A stretch of 64,000 nt of DNA from Clarireedia homoeocarpa (Eukaryota > Ascomycota > Leotiomycetes > Helotiales > Rutstroemiaceae): the NCBI GenBank assembly GCA_001465935.1, contig LNKV01000004.1:496001-560000 (forward strand), given 5' to 3'. Shown in pieces: positions 45,580 to 57,461 of the stretch (positions are counted from its first letter, which is position 1; the number at the start of each line of letters is the position of its first letter). The notes below the pieces were generated by a model, which was not told the origin of the DNA, ran no database searches, and was given only the letters and a program-made list of their open reading frames with translations. Made by a program: the position numbers and the translations under genes.

Positions 45580-46434
45580 ATGGCTTGGAACCCTGAGACG
45601 TCTTCGGACACTGAGATGTCAATGGGCGACTCGGAGAGACTAATCCTAGAATTCTCTCTGCAGACGCTCAAGGAAGAAGAAGATCGTAACTTTTCAACAG
45701 TTACTGACGTGAGAGCAAACAAGCCAGGTCATGGAGAAGGCCACCAACGAAAGTTCACTTGCTTTTCAGGCCTACCTCTCGAGCTACGCCAAATGATCTG
45801 GGAGTATGCATTGCCTGAACCACGAGTCCTCTTAGTGGATTGCACCTCCAATTATGTGATGCCGGGAAATTCGGAATCCAAAGTGTACCGTAGCGTAAAG
45901 GAATCCTGCCCTTTTCTAGGCCTTCGTGGAGCGTGTCAAGAATCTTCCGCCGTCTTCAAGAAACACTATCAGCACTTTCCCGTGCTCGCCGAAGAAACAA
46001 CCCCCGCCACTTACGAATGCCCCGACACCATCGAATATGCGGAGATCGATATTGACGCGCTCCGGCACCAATTTTTCGATTTTGAACGCGACACTATGTA
46101 TTTCGAAAGCATCCGCTTGACGAAATATTACCCGCCTAACGAGGAGCACGGTCCCTTACTGACTAAAGAGGCTGCTTTGGCTCATGGCCTACCATATGAC
46201 ACAAATCCTGAAACCCCTGACTTCCTGACCGAACAAAGTTTCCAGGACTTTGGTGTACGATTCGAAAGCTCCAAATTCAGAAACCTTGCCATACGAGGAC
46301 TAACGGAGAGTATGATGGGAGATATGCGAAAAGCGTGTCCTCAAATAAAGCATTTCAGTAGGGCTGTACGTGACGGTCATCGGTTCAGAGTCTACGCGTC
46401 TGTTATACCGGCTTCAGAGTCCATGAGTCCTTAA
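45580..46434 (+). CDS. 2EXR-domain protein, 284 aa
   Basis: A 2EXR family protein, with FTCFSGLPLELRQMIWEYAL then PEPRVLLVD at about residues 60-90. LRGACQESSAVFKKHYQHF and HQFFDFERDTMYFES follow, in the order seen in the neighbouring 43428 gene. The two share the FTCF(T/S)GLP(I/L)ELR wording, which suggests recent common origin. The Thr/Ser/Glu-rich N-terminus is not recognised. ATG 45580 is used because the open frame upstream begins only with GTG. The C-terminus ends soon after the domain, at TAA 46432-46434. Function unknown. Confidence 0.7.
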   Translation: MAWNPETSSDTEMSMGDSERLILEFSLQTLKEEEDRNFSTVTDVRANKPGHGEGHQRKFTCFSGLPLELRQMIWEYALPEPRVLLVDCTSNYVMPGNSESKVYRSVKESCPFLGLRGACQESSAVFKKHYQHFPVLAEETTPATYECPDTIEYAEIDIDALRHQFFDFERDTMYFESIRLTKYYPPNEEHGPLLTKEAALAHGLPYDTNPETPDFLTEQSFQDFGVRFESSKFRNLAIRGLTESMMGDMRKACPQIKHFSRAVRDGHRFRVYASVIPASESMSP

Positions 46435-47458
46435 AGCTGTCCATTGAACGCCTTATCACAAGCGGGACACTATTTGATTTCGTTGTCTGCTGTTCAAATA
46501 GTCAGGATCAAGATTACCTAATAAAGAATATCTCCTTAAAAAGAATTCTATAGTTCACATGTAGTCTGTAGTTGCTTATCTGATGTAGACCACCAGATGG
46601 TGGTCTTGGTTCAGGTCGAATGTGACCGATCTTCTAACATCTCTTACCTTACGTTCTCCTCCTGCAAAAATTCCAATCGCAATCATACAATAAACAAAGA
46701 AACCTTGTCCTCGAATATACCAAGTTAGTGAACCTGTACAACGCGTGATTCCAGATATGGGGCTGCCTACACCATAACATGCATTGAACTATCGAAAGCA
46801 AGCCGTAACTAGTTATAATGAGGCCCTCAAGTCAGACCCCAAAAGGAGAGGGCAAAGTTTGGTTCATTGTGGTTGAAAGACAGTTTCCCTGTCCGGCCGT
46901 CCGAAGATAGATGGCTGCTCAATCGTGGCCAACGTGGGAAGTGAGGAAGCGCTGGTAGGAGTGAGGTTGGTAACCCTAAGTAACCACAAGTGCCACCCTG
47001 TGAATGACTGAACTAAATGGGGTACTTTAGGTAGATCGATATTCGCTGTCGGCGAGGACATTCCTAACATTCCTTTCTCCTCATCTTTTATTCCATCCCC
47101 CACAACCATCCCACGCGAAAATTGATACAGCGAAGAACAGCGTCTTAGGAGCACAACAAATCGAAGGGGCGATGTCGACACTCATGATTGTTTCGAATTC
47201 TTCGGATTCTTAGAGCGAATGCATTGATGCTGAAGCAAGCGAAAGCGCAGTGGCCAGTCGTATCTCATCCAGTGAGTCGCGTCTACGAACCGGGTAAGTC
47301 TCATTCAAAATGATACATAGAGGGCTTTTCCTTAACCATTCGCAATGAAGAAAACACTGAGAGACCGTCGGATTCTGCGAATAGACAGATTGTGAATCTA
47401 GAAACCACGCTGCGCCGACCATAGTTTACCTTGCGTGGGCCAGAAATGCCAGCCCGAA
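46435..47458. other. Intergenic tract
   Basis: Short frames on the minus strand (46864-47422) have no recognisable motif. No gene is supported. Confidence 0.45.
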
Positions 47459-47700
47459 TTTACCTTGACTTTTTCTAACTATCTCTCGAGCTTCGATGTA
47501 AGATCTGCAGATATGCGCTTCCCAGTCCTAGGATTGTGAGATTGACTTATGAAGATGAAGCTGACAAACTACGAAAAACCTACGGAGTCACTTGAATATC
47601 CAAACTCGCAATCGTCCCAAATATTCATGACCATGCTGCGCTTGGGACAGGGTTGTATCTTTGCTAGAAAGCACGAGCAGTCTTGCTGGAGAATTGCACA
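47459..47700 (+). pseudogene. 2EXR-gene relic with a frameshift and stops
   Basis: Codons 47479-47592 read LSLELRCKICRYALPSPR and on to DEADKLRKTYGVT, clearly the 2EXR core seen in the adjacent genes (LPLELRQMIWEYALPEPRVL), with IW changed to IC. In-frame TGA follows at 47593 and TAG appears shortly after. Upstream, LTFSN lies in a frame one base off, which fits a single-base loss just before codon 47479. No intact frame covers the family's later blocks. I read it as a decayed member of the array. The exact ends are uncertain. Confidence 0.75.
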
Positions 47701-50490
47701 AAGCTCATGCCTGCTAGGATCTGCAAAAATTGACTCTCATTCTAGACGTCGTTGACTCTCATTCTAGACGTCATTAAAATGCGGATTATCATGTGTCATC
47801 GTCATCAAACAGTCCTGAAATGGCAGACAAGATCCAATGGAGTGGATCGCAGCATTTGAGAACGACCTCGCTTTCAGCAATGGTTTCGGGCATCTGACCT
47901 GCTGGATAAAATTTGGAAAGGGTGTCGCGTTTGTGCATCGCACTTCGGAGGTAATTTAAACCATCAGGGGAACTTGCGGTCACAATTCTCGGAGAACGTC
48001 TGAATGAGCAGTCAGCAGCGGCAGAGATCCGCAGTCTGGATTGGACTTCCCTCTATGAGTGAAGGTCAACGGGACGGATCGTTTCCTGAGCATGATTGCC
48101 AAGGCGCCAAGGAGCTTTTTGAAGGCGATAGCCAAGAACTGGCCTTCGTGCGGCCAAGTTTTGATTGCGCGGAATAACAGCGGGATGTTCACGCCAAAAT
48201 ATCGAGATATCTTCACAGACCGTGCAAGAACAGTGATTTCTGAGAATTATATCAAACAGTAGTACAGTATGGCAGTATCGACGAAGCCTATACATATGAT
48301 ATCATGTAACTTTCAGTCAGTCACCCCCCAGCGGATACCGGCTGGCAGAAACATACATGAACTGAAGGGGCCGTGGGGGATAAGCACCTATACATAGAGT
48401 ATGGCACGCGACATAACCTATGAATTAAAGCTTCAGGAGACATCAATAATGTATCCGTTAAGTGACGGACATAATTCCGGCTTCAACTACCGATATCCTG
48501 CCGTCTCACTTCAGGAGACATCGATGCTTACTCCATTCAGCGATGGACAATTTTCGACGTCCCGTGCATGGTCGGCATTAAATCCTCACTACTGAGGAAG
48601 TAAGCAATCGGCAACCGCGGTGGACCTTATGGTGATCTTCTCTCCTTGGGAATAGGCAGATCTTCGGGCAGCGCGATAGTTGATAAAAGCACAAGGACCC
48701 AAAGCTATGGGCGAAATTATGATTGGTTTGTACTTGCGAATCGCTTAATGGAATTACTGTAGAAAACAACGGATCATCGCGACCCATGAGGACGCAGGAA
48801 CCAGTCCCAGGTCTCGCCTCCAAAACAAAGGGAGCTTAGCAGAGTGGGTTTGTTCCGCCGGGGTCAGAATGAAGTCCCTCCAGTCGACAACATGGACCAG
48901 AGCGGAGTAAAGTGCCAATTTGGGCCGAAGCTTGAGTGGCAAAGCGTATAGAGAAGGCCTAGCGCACCCTAGCATAGGCACAAATAGGAGAAGCAGAAGC
49001 TACATGATTCATTCACCACTTTGAGATTTGCCTTAAATTACTCAGCGTAAGACTGTGAAGTCTATTGCGATTGGACCTGCTACCAAACCCACTGATAAAC
49101 ATCATTTGGTTTTTCGTTAATCAAGTGGTTTGCGAATGTCGAGGGTCTAGTATTGTATTGCATCAGCCTACGAAGTACAACCCTTGACGTCTTCTTGTTC
49201 CATCATGAATAATTGTGATACACAGTGCATGATTGTGCAGCACTACCGGATTATTGGTGGCAGGATCCGAATCCCAATTACGCATCCTTATTGATCCTGC
49301 GCAAATGAGCTTTTTTCATTTCACGTGAACGGTAGTATTTCATCGAAGAAGCATCGATCGAACCATTGGAAGCAGCCTTTACCGCCAGCATACGCGATAC
49401 TAGCCAACATCTCCACGTGGGAAAAAGAACGTTCTTTGACAGCTTGGGATGGAGGGATGGACTGATCGATTCTTGGGACTCGAAATGGACTGCTGCCGTC
49501 CGTTTGGTATTTCACATTATTGCAGGGCTGATCCCGTTTGTTTTGTGCAGGAGACACGGGAAAGATGTTCTTAGGGCACCGTTTACTCGCTCGAATAGCA
49601 TTTGGCGTTCTGTCTGCAGCACACACCTATCCCCAAACGTCAGTAGTTTTCAGCTCGCAAACATGGGGGGTTTCAAACCTTCAATTTCATTCCTGGGGCT
49701 AGGTAGTCGGTGAACACCCATATTTCAATTTTCCCACGTGGAAGAAGGTCTCAAGTTTATGCTACCAGACCTGACGACGTGTTGCTCAGAGCATACCCTC
49801 TTTATTCTGATTGTGGTAGCGAGTAAAAAGTTCACCACACGAAATGTGTTTTCTGAATATGGCCATTTTTCATTTGAAAGGCCCTGGATTACGGGGCCAG
49901 CTCTCCCATGGTCTCCAGCCAGACATAATTACTCTCAGCCTCTACTCCCCTGTATTTCGCCGCCAGTGACTGCCCGAAAGAGGCTCTGGGGGGCTAAAAT
50001 GCACAGGGGTACGTAAAGCATGATGATGAGCCCAGTGTTTGATCTTACTGTGCAAACTCTTAACAGAGTAATTGTGCCTGTCATCCAATAATACAATGGA
50101 AAATCCCTCGGCTACTTTGGCTCGGTCTGGCTTCAGATATCCGCCCATTCATGCAACTGCGAAAAGCTACTCCGTGCTCTCTCCATAAAGGCTGGGGCTC
50201 CCTGGTCGCCATGCGTTTGTAGTCCATATTACCCATTTACTGCATTCTCACTCAGCCCGCGTGCACTGACAGAACCCTCTGCTCTCGGACTATCTATCGC
50301 TGACTGGAATAGACATCATACTCCGCACTCTATGCTGCTGGGTCAATCAGTTTGCTCGGGCAAATCCGCACACCTTCGTTCATAGAGATACTTTGCTTTG
50401 TATATGTATCTCAGCTGGCCTTCCATGAATACTTTTCTTACTTCTAGAAGCCGTCCGCTGCCATAGCCCGCCTCCGGCACCCCAACCAAA
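47701..50490. other. Gene-poor tract
   Basis: Nearly 2.8 kb without a supported gene. Short frames at 48059-48262 and 48401-48595 look mildly coding but have no family match, and the second contains a loose repeat of CTTCAGGAGACATC. The receptor promoter should be in the last part. Confidence 0.45.
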
Positions 50491-51775
50491 ATGTTGGACG
50501 TCGCGTCAAGCTCCCTCGAGCCTCTCCCCGACGTTCTTTCGCACGGTCTAGTCGCTGTCGCTACCTTCGGGTTGCTGTCGTTCTTTTGCTCGACCAGTTT
50601 ATTCCTTTATCTCACATATCGCATGATAACATGGCGCAAAAATGCCGGAACTACACCTATGAACCAGTTTCTCTTCCTGATTTACAATCTTCTCTTCGCC
50701 GATATACAACAAGCACTCGCTTTCCTACTGAATATAAGTTCTCTGAAAGACAATGGAATTATCGTGGGAACACCGACGTGTTGGGTTCAAGGATGGTTTG
50801 TTTCGGTTGGTGATTTAGCAAGCAGTGTTTTCATCTCAGCAATCGCCTGTCATACGTTTTTCAGTGTCGTAAAGTCATATCGACCGTCAAATTGGGCATT
50901 CTACACTGGAATTATTGGATGTTGGATATTCATCTATGGACTAGCGATTATTGGAATTGCTATGCATCCACACAATTTTTACGTTCGTGCTTCAGCATGG
51001 GTAAGTTGATTCGCTCTCAATTCCCAGCGAAGCAATAAATCAAAGCAAAGGTTAACACGATTCACAGTGCTGGATCAACGATGAATACCAAGCCGAACGT
51101 CTCTGGCTTCACTACATCTGGATTTTTGTTGCCGTGTTTTCCACGATTCTCATCTATGGCTTCATCTTTATTTTCCTACGCACGAAATCCCACCAACCAG
51201 GCGCCCACTCCGATGCTACCCACGGCGCTCAACCCCTCATGATTCTCTATCCTCTTATTTACACCATCTGTACCGTTCCCCTTGCTGCCGGTCGTATCGC
51301 CTCGCTTGCCGGCGCCGAAGTCACCCTAGGATACTTCTGCGTCGCCGGTAGCATGATCGCCTGCAACGGCTGGCTCGACGTTCTTCTCTACGCCAGCACC
51401 CGTGCCGACATTGTCTTCAGCGAGTTGCCACCGAGCGAAGATACTGGTCTCGAAACGTTCGCTTTCATGGGCAAAGGACACATGCTTGGAACGACGACTG
51501 TGATCCAAGCCGGAGCATTGGAATCCCGTGGACGATTTCCCAGCACGGCACGAAACTCGGGTCCGGGTCGCAGCGACAGCACGGATAACCTCTATCGAAT
51601 GGGAGATATCAGTGTAGCGAAAAACGTCAGTGTCCGCGTGAGCATAGCACGGGAAAACGAGCTTGGAACCGGGTACTCGCGTGCGACGAAGCGGAAAGAG
51701 AGCTCAGAAAGCGGGTGGGAGCAATTGAAGGGCGATAACGAGAGCGGGAGTGTGAGGGAAAGCTTTACGCCATGA
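50491..51775 (+). CDS. Seven-transmembrane receptor-like protein (fungal GPCR), 405 aa
   Basis: Exons 50491..51000 and 51068..51775 join in phase across a 67-base GTAAGT..CACAG intron. The protein shows about seven hydrophobic helices: starting near residue 17 (VLSHGLVAVATFGLLSFFC), then helices with LFLIYNLLFADIQQALAFLL, SSVFISAIACHTFFSVV, FYTGIIGCWIFIYGLAIIGI, WLHYIWIFVAVFSTILIYGF, LMILYPLIYTICTVPLAAG and a last one near GYFCVAGSMIACNGWLDVLL. A cysteine before helix 3 and one after helix 4 (WCW) could pair. The cytosolic tail of about 115 residues is Ser/Thr/Arg-rich. Topology and length fit fungal cAMP-receptor-like or Git3-like GPCRs, probably signalling through a heterotrimeric G protein. 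The ligand is unknown, and the class assignment is weak. Confidence 0.72.
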
Positions 51776-53212
51776 TGATGAAGAAATTTTTTGGGTTTCG
51801 AGATGATTTTTATTTTCTACTTTTACTCTCTACTGTTTGTGTTTTCTTGCATAGCATGACATGGCATAGCATTCGGAGACAGCTGACTAGACAGTTAGAG
51901 CACGCATTCCTTTGCGCATATTTCTTTTTATTTAACACCATAGATTTCTTTTTGATACCCAGCTTCCCTTATATCGGGAAGGAAGACGACCGGATCGGAT
52001 TTGATCAGATGGGATATTGTATATAATATGGGCAGACGATATATATTGCATACACTTAATAAATTCACCGTGTACAAACAGCACGATTCAGCACTAAGTT
52101 CTCTACTTCCGGCTTTGATTGAGATTCATACGATACTTCATATCACCATAACCGCCAAGATTCCAACCGTCAGCAGCCACCTAGGCTTCCACAATCCTCT
52201 AGTCGGCCAGTCAGCTCCCCACACGGCAGCTAGCAGCTATAAATAAGCGCTGAGAATCCTTCGTTCTAGAAGCTTAGTTGAGTCTTCATCGCATAATACA
52301 CGATTTTCACGTAGCGATACCGATACCGAAGTCTATTACCTCAACTGAGATCTCGAATTCATCTCTTCGGGATGCCGCTCTCGGAGCGGCTTCCACTTGA
52401 CCTCATTTCATATCCTTTGAGCCTCCGCTCCATCTCCGCGCTCCTCGCCTTGCGTGTAGCATCAGTTTCGCGGTTTCGCTATCGAGTGGCATACTATTAT
52501 GACGAAATGGATGGAACAACGAGGATGCCGTGCAATCGAAACTCCCTACGTCTTTCGAAGAAATAAACTTTGGGTGCCTACGGTCTAAGACCTCGTCGAA
52601 GTTCGTGATACCTTTTTGACACAACTGGCTGGACCAATGGGGGATATCACAATTCGCGAGCGGCCACATTGGAAAAGAGTTGATCAATTTCGATCACTTA
52701 CCTTGTATTTCTTCTAATGGTCCTCAAGTTATCTTCACAGAAGTCTCGTTTTTCGTTCAACACATTCCTAACCCAATTTCCGCATCGCCATCATGATTCT
52801 CATCATTGCCGTCTCAATTAAATTTCTGCTCAATGTTCTCAGCTTGTTCAATCTGTCTGCGCGAACCCCTCTCTCATCTGGTCACCATGTTTCCTGTATT
52901 TGATGTCTATATGGCTATGTCGCGGTGCTTCCTAGAACACTCATTCCCCGGGCTCAGTCATTCCAACAAACCATATATCACAAGTGTCATCGCAGTCATG
53001 ATCCTTGTTCTTACTCTGAGAACTATCGCAACTTCACATAATCTGTCGGTTCACTTAGTACAGCTGTAGGTGACGCAGGATAACTTAGATTAAAAATCCA
53101 TTTGTATTATCTTGCGCAAAGAGAGAAGAGAGAATCTCTCCTTCTTGTTAACTATATAAGCTTGGAGCCCCGGCAGTTCCGGCGGCTGTAGCAGCTATGT
53201 GGGCCCGTCTAT

Positions 53213-53255
53213 GCCCGGCCATGCCCCGCCATGCCCGGCCATGCCCAGCTGCATT
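53213..53255. repeat. CATGCCC(G/C)GC tandem repeats
   Basis: About four decamer units (GCCCGGCCAT type) stand head to tail. They differ by single bases. Confidence 0.75.
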
Positions 53256-54255
53256 CAGCTACATCCAGACATAATCTTTCACGCGTTAAGCTATACAACA
53301 TATCAAGACACCGCCACTCGCCGTTTATATATCTTTTCCGGAACTCCGCAAACATGATCTCTGCATTCACGCCATCATATATTTATATACTAGAGCAGCT
53401 TTGGCCCCAACGCCAGCGAAATTAATTGTGCTACCACTCGGCGGAACTGATGAGTTTCCCACTCCAAGATATCTACACGATGAGCCTGACTTTAGGTCAA
53501 TCATGAGAATCACAGATGTGAGCATGGAAAAGGAACCGAAGAACATGAGGACTTGAGATAGGAAAAAGCAGTTATGAAGCTCTCGACACAAGGCGTGTTT
53601 CTCTCCATCACCGACCAGGCTGCTAGAAACTCTTCAATCACCCAATACCCACATGCGATGGAAAATGAAAGCTCTTTGAGCGACCACTTCGTTACAAATC
53701 TGCTGTCTACAGGCAGCAAGTTTGATTTCTCCCTACAATACCACTTTGCTACCCTATCTTCAGAAGCAGACCACGATAATTGAAGAAAACTGCCACCACG
53801 ATACCAAAGTCCGACCTTAGCAGCCTTAACGATGGACCATGGAGAGTCCATGGAAAAGCCATGGAGAAACCAAGGACTTCTAGTGAACGCTCAGACAATA
53901 TATATTGCCTTGGCAAGGCTCTTGAACGGCGCAAATGCCGTATATCCACGGCTTTAAGACCAGGGCGCATGATGTATCAGTGTACCGTACAAACATTTTC
54001 TCGTACATTATTGAGGAATAATGCATCGTTCCACGACAGAAGCGTTCTTTTACGGGATTGGTGCTTACTGAACAGTTCACAAGGTGATTAGTGATCGGGG
54101 ATGACATACATTGTTACTGTCGCCTTTCGGCCGAAGCCTAAAATCCCTCGTTTTGGCTTACAAACCACTTTACGTATGAAATAACGTGATCGGGCTTCGG
54201 ATGTAAAAGGATTACCGATCATGTATGGTCAAATACTGTCTTGGAAGACGCAATA

Positions 54256-54263
54256 TATATAAA
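54256..54263 (+). promoter_or_regulatory. Likely TATA box of the oxidoreductase gene
   Basis: TATATAAA lies 127 bases upstream of the ATG at 54390, a plausible distance for a fungal leader. A second AT run (TATATATATAT, 54348-54360) is within the leader. Confidence 0.4.
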
Positions 54264-54389
54264 GGCCTGTATGGTGCAGGCTTTGTTTGAATCAATCAAT
54301 CTCAACATCACAAAAGAAATCAACAAGAACGTGAACACTACCACCGAATATATATATATATCCTCAAAGTATTTCCAATCAACAACGAA

Positions 54390-55483
54390 ATGGCGTCCAC
54401 ACAATCCTCGGTAGTAGTACCAGAGACAGGAAAGCCTGTTGTGAAGATCACTCGACCAATTCCAGTTCCGAAGGATAACGAAGTTGTAGTCAAGGTTACA
54501 TCTGCTGGGAGTGAGTTGTGTCGTTGTCAAAGAAATAGCACCAGACTAACAGAATTGTAGTCAACCCTCATGACCAAAAGGTTCGGGACTGGGGACTTTT
54601 TGGCAAACCAACACCCATCACCCTATTTACGGATATAGTTGGTGAGATCAGTGCTATTGGCTCAAACGTCAATGGATTCAAGCTCGGTGATCACGTCTTC
54701 GGATATCCAACCCTTGATTTGGACGGCCAAGGTTCCCAGCAATATTCTGTTCTTCAAGCCGGATGCTTCGCAAAAGTGCCATCTAGCATTTCTGATGATC
54801 TAGCAGCGACAATCCCCGTCAATCTGTTTGCCCCCGTTGTTGCTCTTTTCCATGCGGATAAGCTAGCATTTCCTTCACCATTCTCGAAGGAGCCAAGCAC
54901 GAAAGGCTTTGATGCTGCGGCTCAAACTATTTTGATCATCGGTGGAGGTTCTAATTGCGGTAAATTTGGTGTGCAACTAGCCAAGCTCGCAGGCATTGGA
55001 AAGATTGTCGTCACTGCGTCTCTTTCCAACGAGTCAGAACTTAAATCATATGGTGCCACACATGTTGTTGATCGTCATGGTACTGATTCGGAGGTCGAGG
55101 CTCGTGTCCGCCAAATCGTCGGTGATGACTTGATTTACGTGTATGATGCGATCAATGACGAGCATACATTGGCTGTTTCACTACTATCTTCGACAAAGAA
55201 GGGAAAAGTCGCAACACTTGTGCCACCAAAGCTTGCCGAATCGACGAGCGCATCCAAGAAAAATTATGACATTTCTCATGTCGTCGGAGTAGCTCAATTC
55301 CATCCTGAGCTTGCGGCTGCTACTTTCGGGGCTCTTCCGGAATTGATAGATTCAGGAAAGATCAAGCCATTGAATTTCCAGGTCCTTGAGGGTGGCTTGA
55401 ATGTGGATGGCATAAACAAAATATTGGACAACTATCGAGATGGAAAGAACCCCGGGAAATGGCATGTTCATCCCAATGCATAG
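54390..55483 (+). CDS. MDR-family NAD(P)H oxidoreductase (zinc-alcohol-dehydrogenase-like), 347 aa
   Basis: Exons 54390..54510 and 54561..55483 join in phase over a 50-base intron with GTGAGT..TTGTAG ends. The N-terminal GroES-like half reads VVKVTSAGINPHDQKVRDWG, GEISAIGSNV and KLGDHVFGYPT. The cofactor half has the Rossmann motif ILIIGGGSNCGKFGVQLAKLAG. There are no catalytic-zinc Cys/His residues in the usual positions, so it fits the quinone-reductase or trans-acting enoyl-reductase branch (ToxD-like) rather than a zinc alcohol dehydrogenase. Such proteins sometimes serve in secondary-metabolite clusters, but no synthase is nearby. It is likely cytosolic. Substrate unknown. Confidence 0.88.
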
Positions 55484-57461
55484 GGGCGGTAAGACGATCA
55501 TAGAGGAAAGAGAGGAAGATTTTTGGATAATCCTGCAGATGTATGTAAACGAATAGACTGAATCAACGAAAGCACTTTCAAGTTTCGCAGACTATCCGAC
55601 TTGGGTAAGGCTTGGTGTGAGCACGATAAGGGAGCCAGCACGAGATGTGAAATCGTACGGCAAACAATCGCAGATGGCAAGAGACAATGCATGTATGCAG
55701 TAGTCCCAGAAAATTGGAAGATAAATGATAAGCCTGTGAAGGGAACAATTCGTGGCATATCGTATCACCTACCGTCTTCAGAACCATGGCATTACCCTTT
55801 TTGGTCCTAAGATTAGTCCGTCATCCTTTGTTGCTGCCGCACTCATTCATAGTTTCAATTACCTTCGCCCAACATCGCTACCGCCTTTTCACCTCCCAGT
55901 TGGAGAGCCTCGTATCTTGTATATTTCCTCTCTGCCACCTAAGCCCTCTATCTTTACGCCTCTCATATCAGATATTCGATCGCGGATCACGCATAGGCCA
56001 TCTCGAAAAGACTGGAGGCGGCGCGGATCACAAAGGCGTTCTCGGAGTTGGAGCTAGAGCTCGTGCATTTATTTTGATGCCTATATCAGCAGCCGAGGAC
56101 TCACTGAATGTATTGAAAAATCGTGAGCTGTTCTGCGCACAAGCTCATCACTCATCACCAGCGCTTGCTGGCGCAACGTGATCCTTCACCATAAACTCGG
56201 GCACTGGCTCGTCGGAATTATGGAAACAACGGCGTGCGTGCAATGACCTCGCTCGGATAGGTTTTGACATGTTAGTTCCTTGAAAGCATGTAACTCCCCT
56301 TAATAAAATGATCGCATCGGTATGAATGAGGTCCTTCGGTTGTTTTCTGGTTTGTGGCGTTTAGTGATGTTTGCCGATGGTTCTACAAGAGCTTTGGCTA
56401 GCCTCTCATCGGGCCGGCAGTTTAACCTTAATTCTCCTATTGTAGCTTCAGTCGACATTTATACTGTAGTAAGCAGACCAAGACTGAAGTTATCTACGTC
56501 TTACAAAGTACAAGTCATTGTATATTCAAAATGTGATCTGATAGAGCGATCTCGCACTACCACTTTACTCCACAAGGGAGTCATCTCATCACGAGATTGA
56601 CTTCCCTTATTTATACTCCAGTACAAGTTCCACCCACAACCTATCACATCCCCCCCCCCTCCCCTTCCCTTTCGCTCCCCTTTCTTGCATGTCATTCTCC
56701 ATGCTACCCTCCCCATGAACAGAGGTTAAATTAATAGGTGATAAGGCTTAGAAAAAAAATAACCTTTATTCATGGGGAGGGTAAACAAAAGCATAAAGGG
56801 TCTCCACAGCGGGTCGATCTCAAATAAGCACAAGTGGGCCTAGCGAAGTTCATCTAACTGCCGCGCTAAGAAGGGGAGGCTCATGCCGTTTCATCTCATC
56901 GTTGTCTCGGCGTGCTGATTAGATTGAATGTCAAGTTGCGAGATTATTGGACGGTTTCCAATTTTTTAGGTTTTTTAGTACGTCAAATTTCGGAGGGTCA
57001 AACGAGATGAGAGGAGAGAGGGTCAGACAATGAGGGGCTGGGCGGGGATAGGAGAGACATGCATGTGCACTTCTTCTAGTCGTGTTATCATGAAGCATTT
57101 TGTGAGTAAGTGAAAGAATTTCTCGTCCGCTTGAGTCTAATCTAGTCTATCTGGTTGATCGTCTATAATTTTTGAAGAATATGATACAAGTGAAGTGAAG
57201 TCACCACGTTGATGTAGGTGTAAGTCGAAGGAGAAGTAAGTGAGCCCCTACTGTAAACGAACCATGAACTCCATTCCCGCTAATTCCCCCCCCCCCCAAT
57301 TGATTTCCAATGTACCGTACATGTATCCTGTTCACGTGTCTGTTGAATCATCTATCAGTGCACTGCACCTCCTATATATCCGTATCGTCCTGCAGGCATG
57401 TCCTATAAGGATGAAATGTCGGAATAAAAACCGAAAAGAAAGAAATGAACCAATGTCTCCC
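55484..57461. other. Convergent intergenic region with hairpin
   Basis: No gene is supported. The notable element is the inverted repeat at 56705-56783. Short C/T-rich runs (C9 near 56652, C10 near 57288) occur. Confidence 0.5.
56705..56783. repeat. 23-bp inverted repeat with 33-base loop
   Basis: Arms 56705-56727 and 56761-56783 are complementary at 21 of 23 positions. The two mismatches are both C/T or G/A type. The loop of 33 bases is AT-rich. It could be a small miniature inverted-repeat element, or a strong RNA stem. Confidence 0.7.

Larger units (their letters stand above)
51776..54389. other. Long intergenic region
   Basis: No gene is supported. A GCCATGCCC-type decamer array lies at 53213-53255, and small CCATGGA palindromes lie at about 53833-53870. 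The adh-like gene promoter is at the right end, including the TATA box below. Confidence 0.5.

Noticed and set aside
52806..53069. Short frame with hydrophobic segments
   Set aside because: Opens only from a TTG, has no family match, and the sequence around it shows no splice sites that extend it.
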